64,000 bases of DNA, taken from Amycolatopsis sp. CA-126428. Its GTDB lineage: Bacteria > Actinomycetota > Actinomycetes > Mycobacteriales > Pseudonocardiaceae. The stretch spans positions 17,823 through 81,822 of the forward strand of contig NZ_PPHF01000158.1 of assembly GCF_002904335.1 (NCBI RefSeq), written 5' to 3'. Shown piece by piece: positions 8,155-16,829 of this stretch (position 1 is its first letter; each line of letters begins with the position of its first letter). Both the position numbers and the translations under genes were made by a program. The notes beneath the pieces are model-generated. The model did no database searches, was not told the origin of the DNA, and worked only from the letters and a program-made list of their open reading frames with translations.

Positions 8155-8571
8155 TGCTTTCACTCCTCCAACTACGACGGAGCGTGGCGTCGGGGCACCC
8201 TGCGAGGGGTACACCTGGGCCACACTCGGCTACCCGGTTGCCGATAGCGAACACTGGTGAAGCCCCGCGCGCAACCGTCCACACCGGATCTGTGACAACT
8301 CGTGTCGCAGGATACGGCCCGCGACGCCCCGCCCGCGACGGCGTTTCGGGTACCGGGCGCCCCCGGCCTGCCACCCCTGGAGGGGTCGTCCCCTAGGGTG
8401 GGGAGGAAGAAAACGCGCGCGCGATACACCGCGCGCAGGGAGTGGCTCGACCGGGTCGGCCTATGTTACCGCCAAGTAGCGGTGCGGAAGCCGGGACGGA
8501 AGACGACGATGGAGAGTCGTACACCCCCGCGTACGAGCACCACCGGCTGCAACTTTTCGCAAGGAGACCCC
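8155..8571. promoter_or_regulatory. Divergent leader between DUF3052 and aceE
   Basis: No gene is supported in these 417 bp. An inverted repeat ACCGC-N6-GCGGT at 8468-8483 lies about 90 bp before the aceE start and could be a regulator site. A hairpin ACCCC-TGGA-GGGGT lies near 8374-8387, followed by a purine-rich stretch. The long leader suggests promoters for both genes and room for control of aceE; no known riboswitch is recognised. Confidence 0.4.
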
Positions 8572-11367
8572 TTGGCCCCGCAGAACGACGGCGCCTCCGG
8601 CAAGGAGACCCCGGCACGCGTACGCGTCATCCGTGACGGATTGGCGGCGCACCTGCCCGACATCGACCCGGAGGAGACCGCCGAGTGGCTGGACTCCTTC
8701 GACGAGGCTCTGGCGAGGGGCGGTCAGCAGCGGGCCCGGTACCTGATGCTGCGCATCCTCGAGCGCGCCCGGGAACGGAACGTCGGCGTCCCCGCCCTGA
8801 CCTCGACGGACTACGTCAACACCATCCCCACGGAGAACGAGCCGTGGTTCCCCGGCGACGAGGAGATCGAGCGCCGCTACCGCGCCTGGATCCGCTGGAA
8901 CGCGGCGATCATGGTGCACCGCGCGCAGCGCCCGGGTGTCGGCGTCGGCGGCCACATCTCGACCTACGCCTCCTCGGCCGCGCTGTACGAGGTGGGCTTC
9001 AACCACTTCTTCCGCGGCAAGGACCACTCCGGCGGCGGCGACCAGATCTACATCCAGGGCCACGCCTCCCCCGGCATCTACGCCCGCGCGTTCCTCGAGG
9101 GCCGGCTGAGCGAGTCGCAGCTCGACGGCTTCCGGCAGGAATTCAGCCACGCGGGTGAAGGCGGCGGCCTGCCGTCGTACCCGCACCCCCGGCTGATGCC
9201 GGAGTTCTGGGAGAACCCGACGGTGTCCATGGGCCTCGGCCCGATGAACGCCATCTACCAGGCCCGGTTCAACCGCTACCTGCGCGACCGCGGCATCAAG
9301 AACACCGACGACCAGCACGTCTGGGCGTTCCTCGGCGACGGCGAGATGGACGAGGCGGAGTCCCGCGGCCTGATCCACGTCGCGGCCGGCGAGGGCCTCG
9401 ACAACCTGACCTTCGTGATCAACTGCAACCTGCAGCGGCTCGACGGCCCGGTGCGCGGCAACGGCAAGATCATCCAGGAGCTGGAGTCGTACTTCCGCGG
9501 TGCCGGCTGGAACGTCATCAAGGTGATCTGGGGCCGCGAGTGGGACTCGCTGCTGCACGCCGACCGCGACGGCGCCCTGGTCAACCTGATGAACGTCACC
9601 CCCGACGGTGACTACCAGACGTACAAGGCCAACGACGGCGCCTTCGTCCGCGAGCACTTCTTCGGCCGCGACCCGCGGACGAAGGACCTGGTCAAGGACC
9701 TCTCCGACGCCGACATCTGGAACCTCAAGCGCGGCGGCCACGACTACCGCAAGGTGTACGCGGCCTACAAGTCGGCGCTGGAGCACCACGGCCAGCCGAC
9801 GGTGATCCTGGCCCACACCATCAAGGGCTACGGCCTGGGCCCGGCGTTCGAGGGCCGCAACGCCACGCACCAGATGAAGAAGCTCACCCTCGACGACCTG
9901 AAGCTGTTCCGCGACTCGCAGCGGATCCCGATCAGCGACGAGGAGCTGGAGCGCAACCCGAAGCTGCCGCCGTACTACCACCCGGGCGCGAACTCGCCCG
10001 AGATCGAGTACATGATCGGCCGCCGCAAGGCGCTCGGCGGGTTCCTGCCGGAACGCCGTCCGAAGGCCGCGAAGGCGCTGGTCCTGCCCGGCGACAAGGT
10101 CTACGAGGGCATCCGGCGGGGCTCCGGCAAGCAGGAGGTCGCCACGACGATGGCGTTCGTCCGGCTGGTCCGCGAGCTGGCCAAGGACTCCGAGATCGGC
10201 AAGCGGGTCGTCCCGATCATCCCGGACGAGGCCCGCACCTTCGGCCTCGACTCGATGTTCCCGACCGCCAAGATCTACAACCCGCACGGCCAGACCTACA
10301 CCTCGGTCGACGCGAGCCTGATGCTGGCCTACAAGGAGTCCGAGAAGGGCCAGCTGCTGCACGAGGGCATCAACGAGGCGGGCTCCACCGCGTCGTTCAC
10401 CGCCGTCGGCACGTCGTACGCGACGCACGGCGAGCCGATGATCCCGATCTACATCTTCTACTCGATGTTCGGGTTCCAGCGGACGGGTGACGGCCTGTAC
10501 GCCGCCGCCGACCAGATGGCCCGCGGGTTCGTCCTCGGCGCCACCGCCGGCCGGACCACCCTGACGGGTGAAGGCCTGCAGCACGCCGACGGGCACTCGC
10601 TGCTGCTGGCGGCGACCAACCCGGCCGCGGTGGCCTACGACCCGGCGTGGTCGTTCGAGATCGCGCACATCGTCAAGGACGGCCTGCGCCGGATGTACGG
10701 CGAGGCCGGCCCGGACGGCAACGGCGAGAACGTCTTCTACTACATGACGATCTACAACGAGCCGTACCAGCAGCCCGCCGAGCCGGAGAACCTCGACGTC
10801 GACGGCCTGCTCAAGGGGCTGTACAAGTACGCCGAGGCCCCGGACGGCGACGGCCCGGAGGTGCAGATCCTCGTCTCCGGCGTCACGATGCCGGACGCGC
10901 TGAAGGCGCAGAAGATGCTGGCCGAGGAGTGGGGCGTGCGGGCCGCGGTGTGGTCGGCCACGTCGTGGACCGAGCTGCGGCGCGAAGCCGTCGAGATCGA
11001 CCACGACAACCTGCTCTACCCGGGCAGCGAGCCGCGCGTGCCGTACGTCACGGAGGCGCTTTCGGGCAGCAACGGGCCGGTCGTGGCCGTGTCGGACTGG
11101 ATGCGCGCGGTGCCGGACCTGATCCGCCCGTACGTCCCGACCGACATGCTGACGCTGGGCACGGACGGCTTCGGCTTCTCCGACACCCGGCCGGCGGCGC
11201 GGCGGAAGTTCCTGGTCGACGCCGAGTCGATCACCGTCGGGGCGCTGTCGATCCTGGCCAAGCGCGGCGAGGTCGAGCAGGCGAAGGTCCTCGAAGCGGC
11301 CACGAAGTACCGGCTCGACGACATCGCGGCCGCCGGGCCGCAGACGTCGGAGTCCGGCAACGCGTGA
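8572..11367 (+). CDS. aceE: Pyruvate dehydrogenase E1 component, homodimeric
   Basis: 931 aa, the normal length of the single-chain E1 that decarboxylates pyruvate with thiamine diphosphate and feeds acetyl groups to lipoyl-E2. The ThDP motif runs from FLGDGEMDEAES to FVINCNLQRLDGPVRGN; the transketolase-type pyrimidine domain follows near residues 480-700 with NEAGSTASFTAVGTSYATHG. The TTG at 8572 is chosen because AAGGAG lies 5 bp upstream; the upstream reading frame lacks homology. A strong terminator follows at 11382. Neighbouring DUF3052 is conserved in other actinomycetes. Confidence 0.97.
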   Translation: MAPQNDGASGKETPARVRVIRDGLAAHLPDIDPEETAEWLDSFDEALARGGQQRARYLMLRILERARERNVGVPALTSTDYVNTIPTENEPWFPGDEEIERRYRAWIRWNAAIMVHRAQRPGVGVGGHISTYASSAALYEVGFNHFFRGKDHSGGGDQIYIQGHASPGIYARAFLEGRLSESQLDGFRQEFSHAGEGGGLPSYPHPRLMPEFWENPTVSMGLGPMNAIYQARFNRYLRDRGIKNTDDQHVWAFLGDGEMDEAESRGLIHVAAGEGLDNLTFVINCNLQRLDGPVRGNGKIIQELESYFRGAGWNVIKVIWGREWDSLLHADRDGALVNLMNVTPDGDYQTYKANDGAFVREHFFGRDPRTKDLVKDLSDADIWNLKRGGHDYRKVYAAYKSALEHHGQPTVILAHTIKGYGLGPAFEGRNATHQMKKLTLDDLKLFRDSQRIPISDEELERNPKLPPYYHPGANSPEIEYMIGRRKALGGFLPERRPKAAKALVLPGDKVYEGIRRGSGKQEVATTMAFVRLVRELAKDSEIGKRVVPIIPDEARTFGLDSMFPTAKIYNPHGQTYTSVDASLMLAYKESEKGQLLHEGINEAGSTASFTAVGTSYATHGEPMIPIYIFYSMFGFQRTGDGLYAAADQMARGFVLGATAGRTTLTGEGLQHADGHSLLLAATNPAAVAYDPAWSFEIAHIVKDGLRRMYGEAGPDGNGENVFYYMTIYNEPYQQPAEPENLDVDGLLKGLYKYAEAPDGDGPEVQILVSGVTMPDALKAQKMLAEEWGVRAAVWSATSWTELRREAVEIDHDNLLYPGSEPRVPYVTEALSGSNGPVVAVSDWMRAVPDLIRPYVPTDMLTLGTDGFGFSDTRPAARRKFLVDAESITVGALSILAKRGEVEQAKVLEAATKYRLDDIAAAGPQTSESGNA

Positions 11368-11381
11368 TCAGGTGCTAGTTT

Positions 11382-11418
11382 CGGGACCCGGCAGACATCG
11401 GATGTCTGCCGGGTCCCG
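11382..11418 (+). terminator. Strong hairpin terminator after aceE
   Basis: A perfect 18-bp inverted repeat (11382-11399 with 11401-11418) with essentially no loop in linear form; the last pairs open to make a small loop. It lies 15 bp after the aceE stop codon and before the next gene. Confidence 0.85.
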
Positions 11419-11450
11419 CTCGCTCGTAGTCCGTTAGGGAGTTGATCAGG

Positions 11451-12662
11451 GTGACGAAGCGCCGGCTGCCGAAGCCGAGTGAGCTGCAGCAGATCCTGCG
11501 GCCGAAGCCGATCGTGCTGAACCCGACGGACCGGCGGCTGGCGAACGCGCACACCGTCGCCGACCTGCGGATGATCGCGCGCAAGCGCACCCCGCGGGCG
11601 GCGTTCGACTACACCGACGGCGCCGCCGAGCTCGAAGACAGCCTGCTCCGCGCCCGGCAGGCGTACCGCCGCGTCGAATTCCACCCGAACGTGCTGCGCG
11701 GGGTGTCCGATGTGGACACCACGCGCGACATCCTCGGCAAGACCTCGGCGTTGCCGTTCGCCTTCGCCCCCACCGGTTTCACCCGGATGATGCAGCACGA
11801 GGGCGAGCGCGCGGTGGCCCGTGTCGCCGAGCGCAACGGCATCCCCGTCGGGCTCTCGACGATGGCGACGACGTCGATCGAGGACCTCGCCGAAGCCGCG
11901 CCGGGCGCCCGCAAGTGGTTCCAGCTCTACGTCTGGCGCGACCACGGCGCCGGTGAAGATCTGATGAATCGCGCGTGGGCGGCGGGCTACGACACGCTCA
12001 TGCTGACCGTGGACACCCCCGTCGGCGGTGCCCGCCTCCGCGACGTCCGCAACGGCCTGACCATCCCGCCGGCGTTGACGCTCAAGACGTTCCTCGACGG
12101 CGCGATGCACCCGGCGTGGTGGTTCAACCTGCTCACCACCGAGCCGCTGAACTTCGCCTCGCTCAGCCACTTCGACGGGACGGTCGCGGAACTGCTGAAC
12201 AAGCTCTTCGACCCGACGCTGAACTTCGACGACCTCGACTGGGTCCGGCAGACCTGGCCGGGCAAGCTCGTGGTCAAGGGCGTCCAGAACGTCGACGACG
12301 CCCGGGACGTGGTGAAGCACGGCGCGGACGCGGTCCTGATCTCCAACCACGGCGGCCGCCAGCTCGACCGCGCCCCGACGCCGCTCGAGCTGCTCCCGGC
12401 GGTCCTGGACGAGCTCCAGGGCGACGCGGAGGTCTGGATCGACACGGGCATCCTGTCGGGCGGCGACATCGTGGCGGCGATCGCCCGGGGCGCGGACGCG
12501 GTCCTGATCGGCCGCGCGTTCCTGTACGGCCTGATGGCCGGCGGCGAGCGCGGCGTCCAGCGCTGCGTGGACATCCTGCGGACGGAAATGGTCCGCACGA
12601 TGCAGCTGCTCGGCGTCCGGACGCTGAAGGACCTGACGCCGAGCCACGCCACCCTGCGTTAG
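11451..12662 (+). CDS. FMN-dependent alpha-hydroxy-acid dehydrogenase (L-lactate dehydrogenase-like)
   Basis: 403 aa TIM-barrel flavoprotein. Conserved elements are FDYTDGAAELEDSL, FAPTGFTRMM, LMLTVDTPVGG and SNHGGRQLDRAPTPLELLP, the last holding the catalytic His and substrate-binding Arg; GADAVLIGRAFLYGL binds the FMN phosphate. The GTG at 11451 follows AGGGAG by 10 bp. The enzyme oxidises L-2-hydroxy acids, probably L-lactate, to the keto acid. A lactate permease lies 1.5 kb downstream, which supports lactate use, though they are separated by an SDR/TetR pair. Mycofactocin-related or glycolate-type members cannot be excluded. Confidence 0.85.
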   Translation: MTKRRLPKPSELQQILRPKPIVLNPTDRRLANAHTVADLRMIARKRTPRAAFDYTDGAAELEDSLLRARQAYRRVEFHPNVLRGVSDVDTTRDILGKTSALPFAFAPTGFTRMMQHEGERAVARVAERNGIPVGLSTMATTSIEDLAEAAPGARKWFQLYVWRDHGAGEDLMNRAWAAGYDTLMLTVDTPVGGARLRDVRNGLTIPPALTLKTFLDGAMHPAWWFNLLTTEPLNFASLSHFDGTVAELLNKLFDPTLNFDDLDWVRQTWPGKLVVKGVQNVDDARDVVKHGADAVLISNHGGRQLDRAPTPLELLPAVLDELQGDAEVWIDTGILSGGDIVAAIARGADAVLIGRAFLYGLMAGGERGVQRCVDILRTEMVRTMQLLGVRTLKDLTPSHATLR

Positions 12663-13406
12663 TCAGACCTGCGCCTGGCCGCCGTCGACGAAGAACTCGA
12701 CGCCGTTGACGAAGCTCGCCTCGTCGGTGGCCAGGAACAACGCGGCCGCGGCGATCTCCGACGGGTCGCCGAGGCGGCCCAGCGGGACCGCGCTCGCCAT
12801 CTGCTCCACCATCGCCTGCTCCGCGCCGGGCTCGGCCAGGCCGAGCAGGCCCGGGGTGAGCGTCGGCCCGGGGCTCAGGACGTTGACACGCACCCCGCGT
12901 CCCTGCAGGTCGAGCGCCCAGGTGCGGGCGAAGTTGCGCACGGCGGCCTTCGTCGAGGCGTAGAGGCTCATGCCCGGCGCCACGCGCGTCGACGTCGTCG
13001 AGCCGGTGATGATGATCGACGCCTTCTCGTTCAGCAGCGGCAACGCCTTCTGCACGGTGAAGAGGACGCCCTTGACGTTCGTGCCGAAGGTCGCGTCGAA
13101 CTGCTCCTCGGTGATCTCGCCCAGCGGGGCCGAAACGCCGCCGCCGGAGTTGGCCACCACGACGTCCAGGCCGCGGCCGCGCTCGGCGATCGCGCGGTAG
13201 ACCTCGTCCAGGTCGGCGAGGTTCGCCGAGTCGGCGCGGATCGCCTGGACCGATCCGCCGATCTCGGCGACGGCGTCGTCCAGCACCTCTTTGCGCCGCC
13301 CGGTGATGACGACGTGGGCGCCTTCCGCCGCGAACCGCTTCGCGATCCCCAGGCCGATGCCGGTTCCGCCGCCGGTCACGAGCGCGGTCTTGTTCTCCAG
13401 GTTCAC
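12663..13406 (-). CDS. SDR family oxidoreductase (classical)
   Basis: 247 aa NAD(P)-dependent reductase with TGGGTGIGLGIA at residues 10-21, NSGGG in strand 4, the catalytic Ser in ITGSTTS, YASTK as catalytic Tyr/Lys, and a C-terminal FVNGVEFFVDGGQ. Its stop codon abuts the end of the convergent lactate dehydrogenase-like gene. Divergent from a TetR gene with a large operator between them, so this enzyme is probably the regulated target. Substrate unknown, perhaps a quinone or carbonyl compound. Confidence 0.88.
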   Translation of the reverse strand: MNLENKTALVTGGGTGIGLGIAKRFAAEGAHVVITGRRKEVLDDAVAEIGGSVQAIRADSANLADLDEVYRAIAERGRGLDVVVANSGGGVSAPLGEITEEQFDATFGTNVKGVLFTVQKALPLLNEKASIIITGSTTSTRVAPGMSLYASTKAAVRNFARTWALDLQGRGVRVNVLSPGPTLTPGLLGLAEPGAEQAMVEQMASAVPLGRLGDPSEIAAAALFLATDEASFVNGVEFFVDGGQAQV

Positions 13407-13419
13407 GATGCCCTCCGAG

Positions 13420-13472
13420 TTCTTGACTGCTTCGTCCAGAACCTACGCCGTTCTGGACGAGATAGTCAAGAA
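13420..13472. promoter_or_regulatory. Extended TetR operator between SDR and TetR genes
   Basis: A 23-bp arm at 13420-13442 pairs with 13450-13472 with only three mismatches; its inner part TCGTCCAGAAC / GTTCTGGACGA (13432-13442, 13450-13460) is perfect, and the outer part TTCTTGACT / AGTCAAGAA is also perfect. The double symmetry can hold two TetR dimers and covers both promoters. Confidence 0.75.
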
Positions 13473-13488
13473 TGCCTATCCTGAAGAC

Positions 13489-14082
13489 ATGGCCAGACCT
13501 CGGAGCTTCGACGAAGGCGCGGTCCTGCGCACCGCGCGGGACCGGTTCTGGTCGACCGGCTACGCGGGCACGAAGATCGACGACATCGCCGCCGCGACCG
13601 GACTCGGCAAGGGCAGCCTCTACGGCGCCTTCGGTGACAAGCACGCCCTCTTCGTGCGCGTCTTCGACGACCACTGCGCCACCGCGGTCGAGAGCGCGCG
13701 GCGCAGGCTCGAAGGCCCCGACAGCGAGGCCTACGAGCGGCTGCGCGACTACGTCCTGGCCGACGCCGAAGCCGTCATCGCCGACGACATCCACCGGGGC
13801 TGCCTCATCGCGAAGGCCGCGGCCGAGTGCGCCGAGCACGACGCCGAGATCGCGGCGCGCGCCCGGCAGGCGTTCCGCGAGCTGAACGCCATGCTGACGG
13901 CCTGCGTCGCGGCCGCTCAGCGCGCGGGCGACATCGCCGAAGGCCACGACCCGGCCCGGCTGGCCGGCCTCCTCCTCGCGACCATGCGCGGCATCGAAGC
14001 CCTGGGCAAAGGCGGCTGCGACCAGGCCGACCTGCGCGGCATCGCCGAAACCGCCCTGGCCGTGCTGCCGGTCAACAGCTGA
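13489..14082 (+). CDS. TetR/AcrR family regulator
   Basis: 197 aa. The N-terminal HTH reads ARDRFWSTGYAGTKIDDIAAATGLGKGSLYGAFGDKHALF, followed by an all-helical ligand-binding domain with a cysteine-containing stretch RGCLIAKAAAECAEHD. The ATG at 13489 starts the usual MARPRSFDE. Located divergent from an SDR with an extended palindrome between, as in the AcrR/YxaF-like repressors that control reductases of toxic carbonyls or quinones. Ligand unknown. Confidence 0.9.
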   Translation: MARPRSFDEGAVLRTARDRFWSTGYAGTKIDDIAAATGLGKGSLYGAFGDKHALFVRVFDDHCATAVESARRRLEGPDSEAYERLRDYVLADAEAVIADDIHRGCLIAKAAAECAEHDAEIAARARQAFRELNAMLTACVAAAQRAGDIAEGHDPARLAGLLLATMRGIEALGKGGCDQADLRGIAETALAVLPVNS

Positions 14083-14192
14083 CCCGTTGGGCCAACCGGT
14101 CTCAAGTTCTTGACGGACCGACCGGTTTGTGACGAAGATCTCGGGCACCCGCCGAAAGGCCGTTTTCGCATCGTGGAAAACGGAGGTCGCCC

Positions 14193-15803
14193 GTGTTCGT
14201 GCAGGATTTGACTCCGCTGGGCTCGCTGGGCCTGTCCGCGCTCGTGGCCGTACTGCCGCTCGCCACCGTCCTGGTGCTGCTCGGGGCCGTCCGGATGCGA
14301 GCCCACCACGCCGCTCTCATCGGGCTGCTCGTCGCGCTCGTCGTGGGGATCGCCGCGTACGGGATGCCGGTCGTGCAGGCCGTCTCCGGGGCGCTGCAGG
14401 GCGCCGCGTTCGGGTTGTGGCCGATCATGTGGATCGTCGTCAACGCGCTCTGGATCTACCGGCTCACCGTGCGGACCGGGCACTTCGACGTCCTGCGCCG
14501 CTCGTTCGGGCGTCTCTCCGACGACCCGCGCATCCAGGCGCTGATCATCGCCTTCTGCTTCGGCGCGCTCATGGAGGCCCTCGCCGGCTTCGGCGCGCCG
14601 GTGGCGATCAGCGCCGTGATGCTGGTGGCCGTCGGGTTCCACCCGGTCAAGGCGGCCGTCGTCGCACTGGTCGCCAACACCGCGCCGGTCGCGTTCGGCG
14701 CCATGGGCACCCCGGTCGTCACCCTCGCCCAGGTCACCGGCCTGCCGCTGCAGGAGGTGTCGTCGATCGTCGGGCGCCAGACGCCGCTGCTCGCGCTGGT
14801 CGTGCCCCTGTTGCTGGTGATCATCGTCGACGGCAAGCGCGGCCTGAAGGACACCTGGCTGCCCGCGCTCGTCTGCGGGGTCGCGTTCGGGCTCGTGCAG
14901 TTCCTCGCCTCGAACTACGTGTCACCGCAGCTGGCCGACATCGGGGCGGCGCTGGCCGGCGCGGCCGCGCTGGTCGCGCTCCCCCAGACCCGGCGCCCGG
15001 TGCCCGAAGCCGTCCGGATCGGCACCGGCGGGACGGCGACCGCCGAAGCGCCGCCGGAGGACTCGCGGGGCGACGTCGTCAAGGCGTACCTGCCGTACCT
15101 GCTCATCATCGTGATCTTCTCGATCGCCGTGCTGCCGCCGGTCAAGCGGCTGCTGGACAAGGCGACCTGGAAGTTCCACTGGCCCGGGCTGAACGTCGCC
15201 GCGCCGAACGGGAAACCGGTGTCCGGCAACACGTTCTCGCTGCCGTTCCTCAACACCGGCGGCACGCTGGTGCTGCTGGCGGGCGTCATCACGGCGGCGT
15301 TGCTGGCGGTGAAGGCGGGCGACACCGCGCAGGAGTGGCTGGCGACGGTCAAGGAGCTGCGGTTCGCGATCCTGACCGTCACGGGCGTGCTCGCGCTGGC
15401 CTACGTGATGAACCTGTCCGGCCAGACCTCCACGATCGGCACGTTCATCGCCGCCGCGGGTGCCGGGCTGGCGTTCCTCTCCCCGGTGCTGGGCTGGTTC
15501 GGCGTCGCCGTCTCGGGGTCCGACACCTCGGCGAACGCCCTGTTCGGCGCCCTGCAGGTGACGGCCGCGCACCAGACGGGCCTGCCCGCGGACCTGCTGG
15601 CCGCGGCGAACAGCTCCGGCGGCGTCCTCGGCAAGATGGTGTCGCCGCAGAACCTCACCATCGCCTGCGTGGCGGCGAACCTGCCCGGCGAGGAGGGGAA
15701 GCTGCTGCGGAAGGTGCTGCCGTGGAGTCTCGGGCTGCTGCTCGCGATGTGCCTGATCGTGTGGGGTCAGAGCACCGCGGCGCTCAGCTGGATGCTGCCG
15801 TGA
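14193..15803 (+). CDS. lldP: L-lactate permease (LctP/LldP family)
   Basis: 536 aa with about 13 membrane spans. Characteristic stretches are WPIMWIVVNALWIYRLTV, ALAGFGAPVAISAVML, NTAPVAFGAMGTP and NSSGGVLGKMVSPQNLTIA, all of the lactate permease family, which imports L- or D-lactate or glycolate with protons. The GTG at 14193 follows GGAGG by 6 bp. No linked GntR or LutR regulator; the LldD-like enzyme at 11451 is a plausible partner. It overlaps the convergent PnuC gene by 20 bp. Confidence 0.9.
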   Translation: MFVQDLTPLGSLGLSALVAVLPLATVLVLLGAVRMRAHHAALIGLLVALVVGIAAYGMPVVQAVSGALQGAAFGLWPIMWIVVNALWIYRLTVRTGHFDVLRRSFGRLSDDPRIQALIIAFCFGALMEALAGFGAPVAISAVMLVAVGFHPVKAAVVALVANTAPVAFGAMGTPVVTLAQVTGLPLQEVSSIVGRQTPLLALVVPLLLVIIVDGKRGLKDTWLPALVCGVAFGLVQFLASNYVSPQLADIGAALAGAAALVALPQTRRPVPEAVRIGTGGTATAEAPPEDSRGDVVKAYLPYLLIIVIFSIAVLPPVKRLLDKATWKFHWPGLNVAAPNGKPVSGNTFSLPFLNTGGTLVLLAGVITAALLAVKAGDTAQEWLATVKELRFAILTVTGVLALAYVMNLSGQTSTIGTFIAAAGAGLAFLSPVLGWFGVAVSGSDTSANALFGALQVTAAHQTGLPADLLAAANSSGGVLGKMVSPQNLTIACVAANLPGEEGKLLRKVLPWSLGLLLAMCLIVWGQSTAALSWMLP

Positions 15804-16422
15804 CCCCGGGCCGGGCGGCGACGCGCTGGGCGGAGCGGTTCCAGCTCCACCAGCCGTGCACGACGAGCCCGGCGAAGACGATGTAGATCGCGGCGGAGAA
15901 GTAGAGCCCGGACGAAATCTGCAGCGGCACGCCGATGGCGTCGACGGCCAGCCAGACCAGCCAGAATTCGACGAGCCCGAGTCCCTGCGCCCCGAAGGCC
16001 ACCAGGGTTCCGACGAAGATGGCGGCGTCCGGCCAGGGCGCCCAGGACGCGTGCAGGGCGTCGAGGACCAGCGCCATCACGGTGGTGCCGACGACGAAGG
16101 CGCCGACCATGGCCAGCCGTTCGGCCAGCCGGCCCTTGCGGACGACGACGCCGAACACCGGGTCCTTGCGGCGCGTCCAGGCCCACCAGCCGTAGACGGA
16201 GATGGCGAGGATGGCGACCTGCCGCGCGGCGAGCCCGCCGAGGTGCGCGGAGACGTAGACGGCGAAGAGCAGCACCGTGGCCCCGACCTGCACGGGCCAC
16301 GTCCACAGGGTGCGACGCTGCGCGAGGAACACGACGGCGAGCGCGAACACCTGCCCGGCGAGCTCCGCGATCGAAATCCACTGACCGAGCACGGTGATCC
16401 CGTGGTGCAGCAGGAAGTCCAC
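15784..16422 (-). CDS. pnuC: PnuC-like nicotinamide riboside/mononucleotide transporter
   Basis: 212 aa with 7 predicted membrane segments. The motif ISVYGWWAWTRRKD and the later LVWLAVDAIGVPLQ match the PnuC family, which imports vitamin nucleosides (nicotinamide riboside, in relatives thiamine or riboflavin) by facilitated diffusion. GTG start at 16422 with AAAGGGG 7 bp upstream. No TPP or FMN riboswitch consensus is visible upstream, and no kinase gene is adjacent, so the exact vitamin is open. The 3' end overlaps the permease gene. Confidence 0.82.
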   Translation of the reverse strand: MDFLLHHGITVLGQWISIAELAGQVFALAVVFLAQRRTLWTWPVQVGATVLLFAVYVSAHLGGLAARQVAILAISVYGWWAWTRRKDPVFGVVVRKGRLAERLAMVGAFVVGTTVMALVLDALHASWAPWPDAAIFVGTLVAFGAQGLGLVEFWLVWLAVDAIGVPLQISSGLYFSAAIYIVFAGLVVHGWWSWNRSAQRVAARPGVTAASS

Positions 16423-16829
16423 GTCACGCCCCTTTCGTCCTACCGCTCCTCAACATGCTCCCTGGCGGACGCATTCCCCAAGGAGTGTGAGCGGCGAGAC
16501 ATCCCGAGCGGTGAGACGCGGTGGCGCCCGCCGGCTTCGCGACTCGAGGCACCCGGTTTGCCGATCGGCGTCCGCACCACTGGACACGGCGCGGGCCCGG
16601 CGCCTTCCTCGACCGCCGATCCCGCGCCACGCCCCCCGGACCAGCCGTGCGGGCGCCGACGCGTGCTGTCCGCGCCCCGGAGACGCCAGGCGGCCAAGGA
16701 CCGTCGCCGTCAAGACCCGTTTCGCGGCCCGTCATCGACCCCTCACCAGAGCCTCACCCCCGCGGCCCACGCAGCAGCGTGGGCCCGGCGGCTTCCTCGT
16801 CCGCCGGGCCCGCGCCACTCACCTGCGCC
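16423..16829. other. Intergenic region with a repeated hairpin
   Basis: No gene is supported in these 407 bp. A perfect hairpin GGGCCCGGCGG / CCGCCGGGCCC (16781-16791 with 16801-16811, loop 9) lies just past the end of the next minus-strand gene and is its likely terminator. A degenerate copy of the same 39-bp sequence lies at 16592-16630 (34 of 39 identical to 16780-16818). The bases near 16423-16450 carry the PnuC ribosome site. Confidence 0.6.

Noticed and set aside
16423..16560. Possible TPP or other vitamin riboswitch upstream of the PnuC gene
   Set aside because: The conserved CTGAGA and ACCTGATC elements are absent; only general hairpins are seen.
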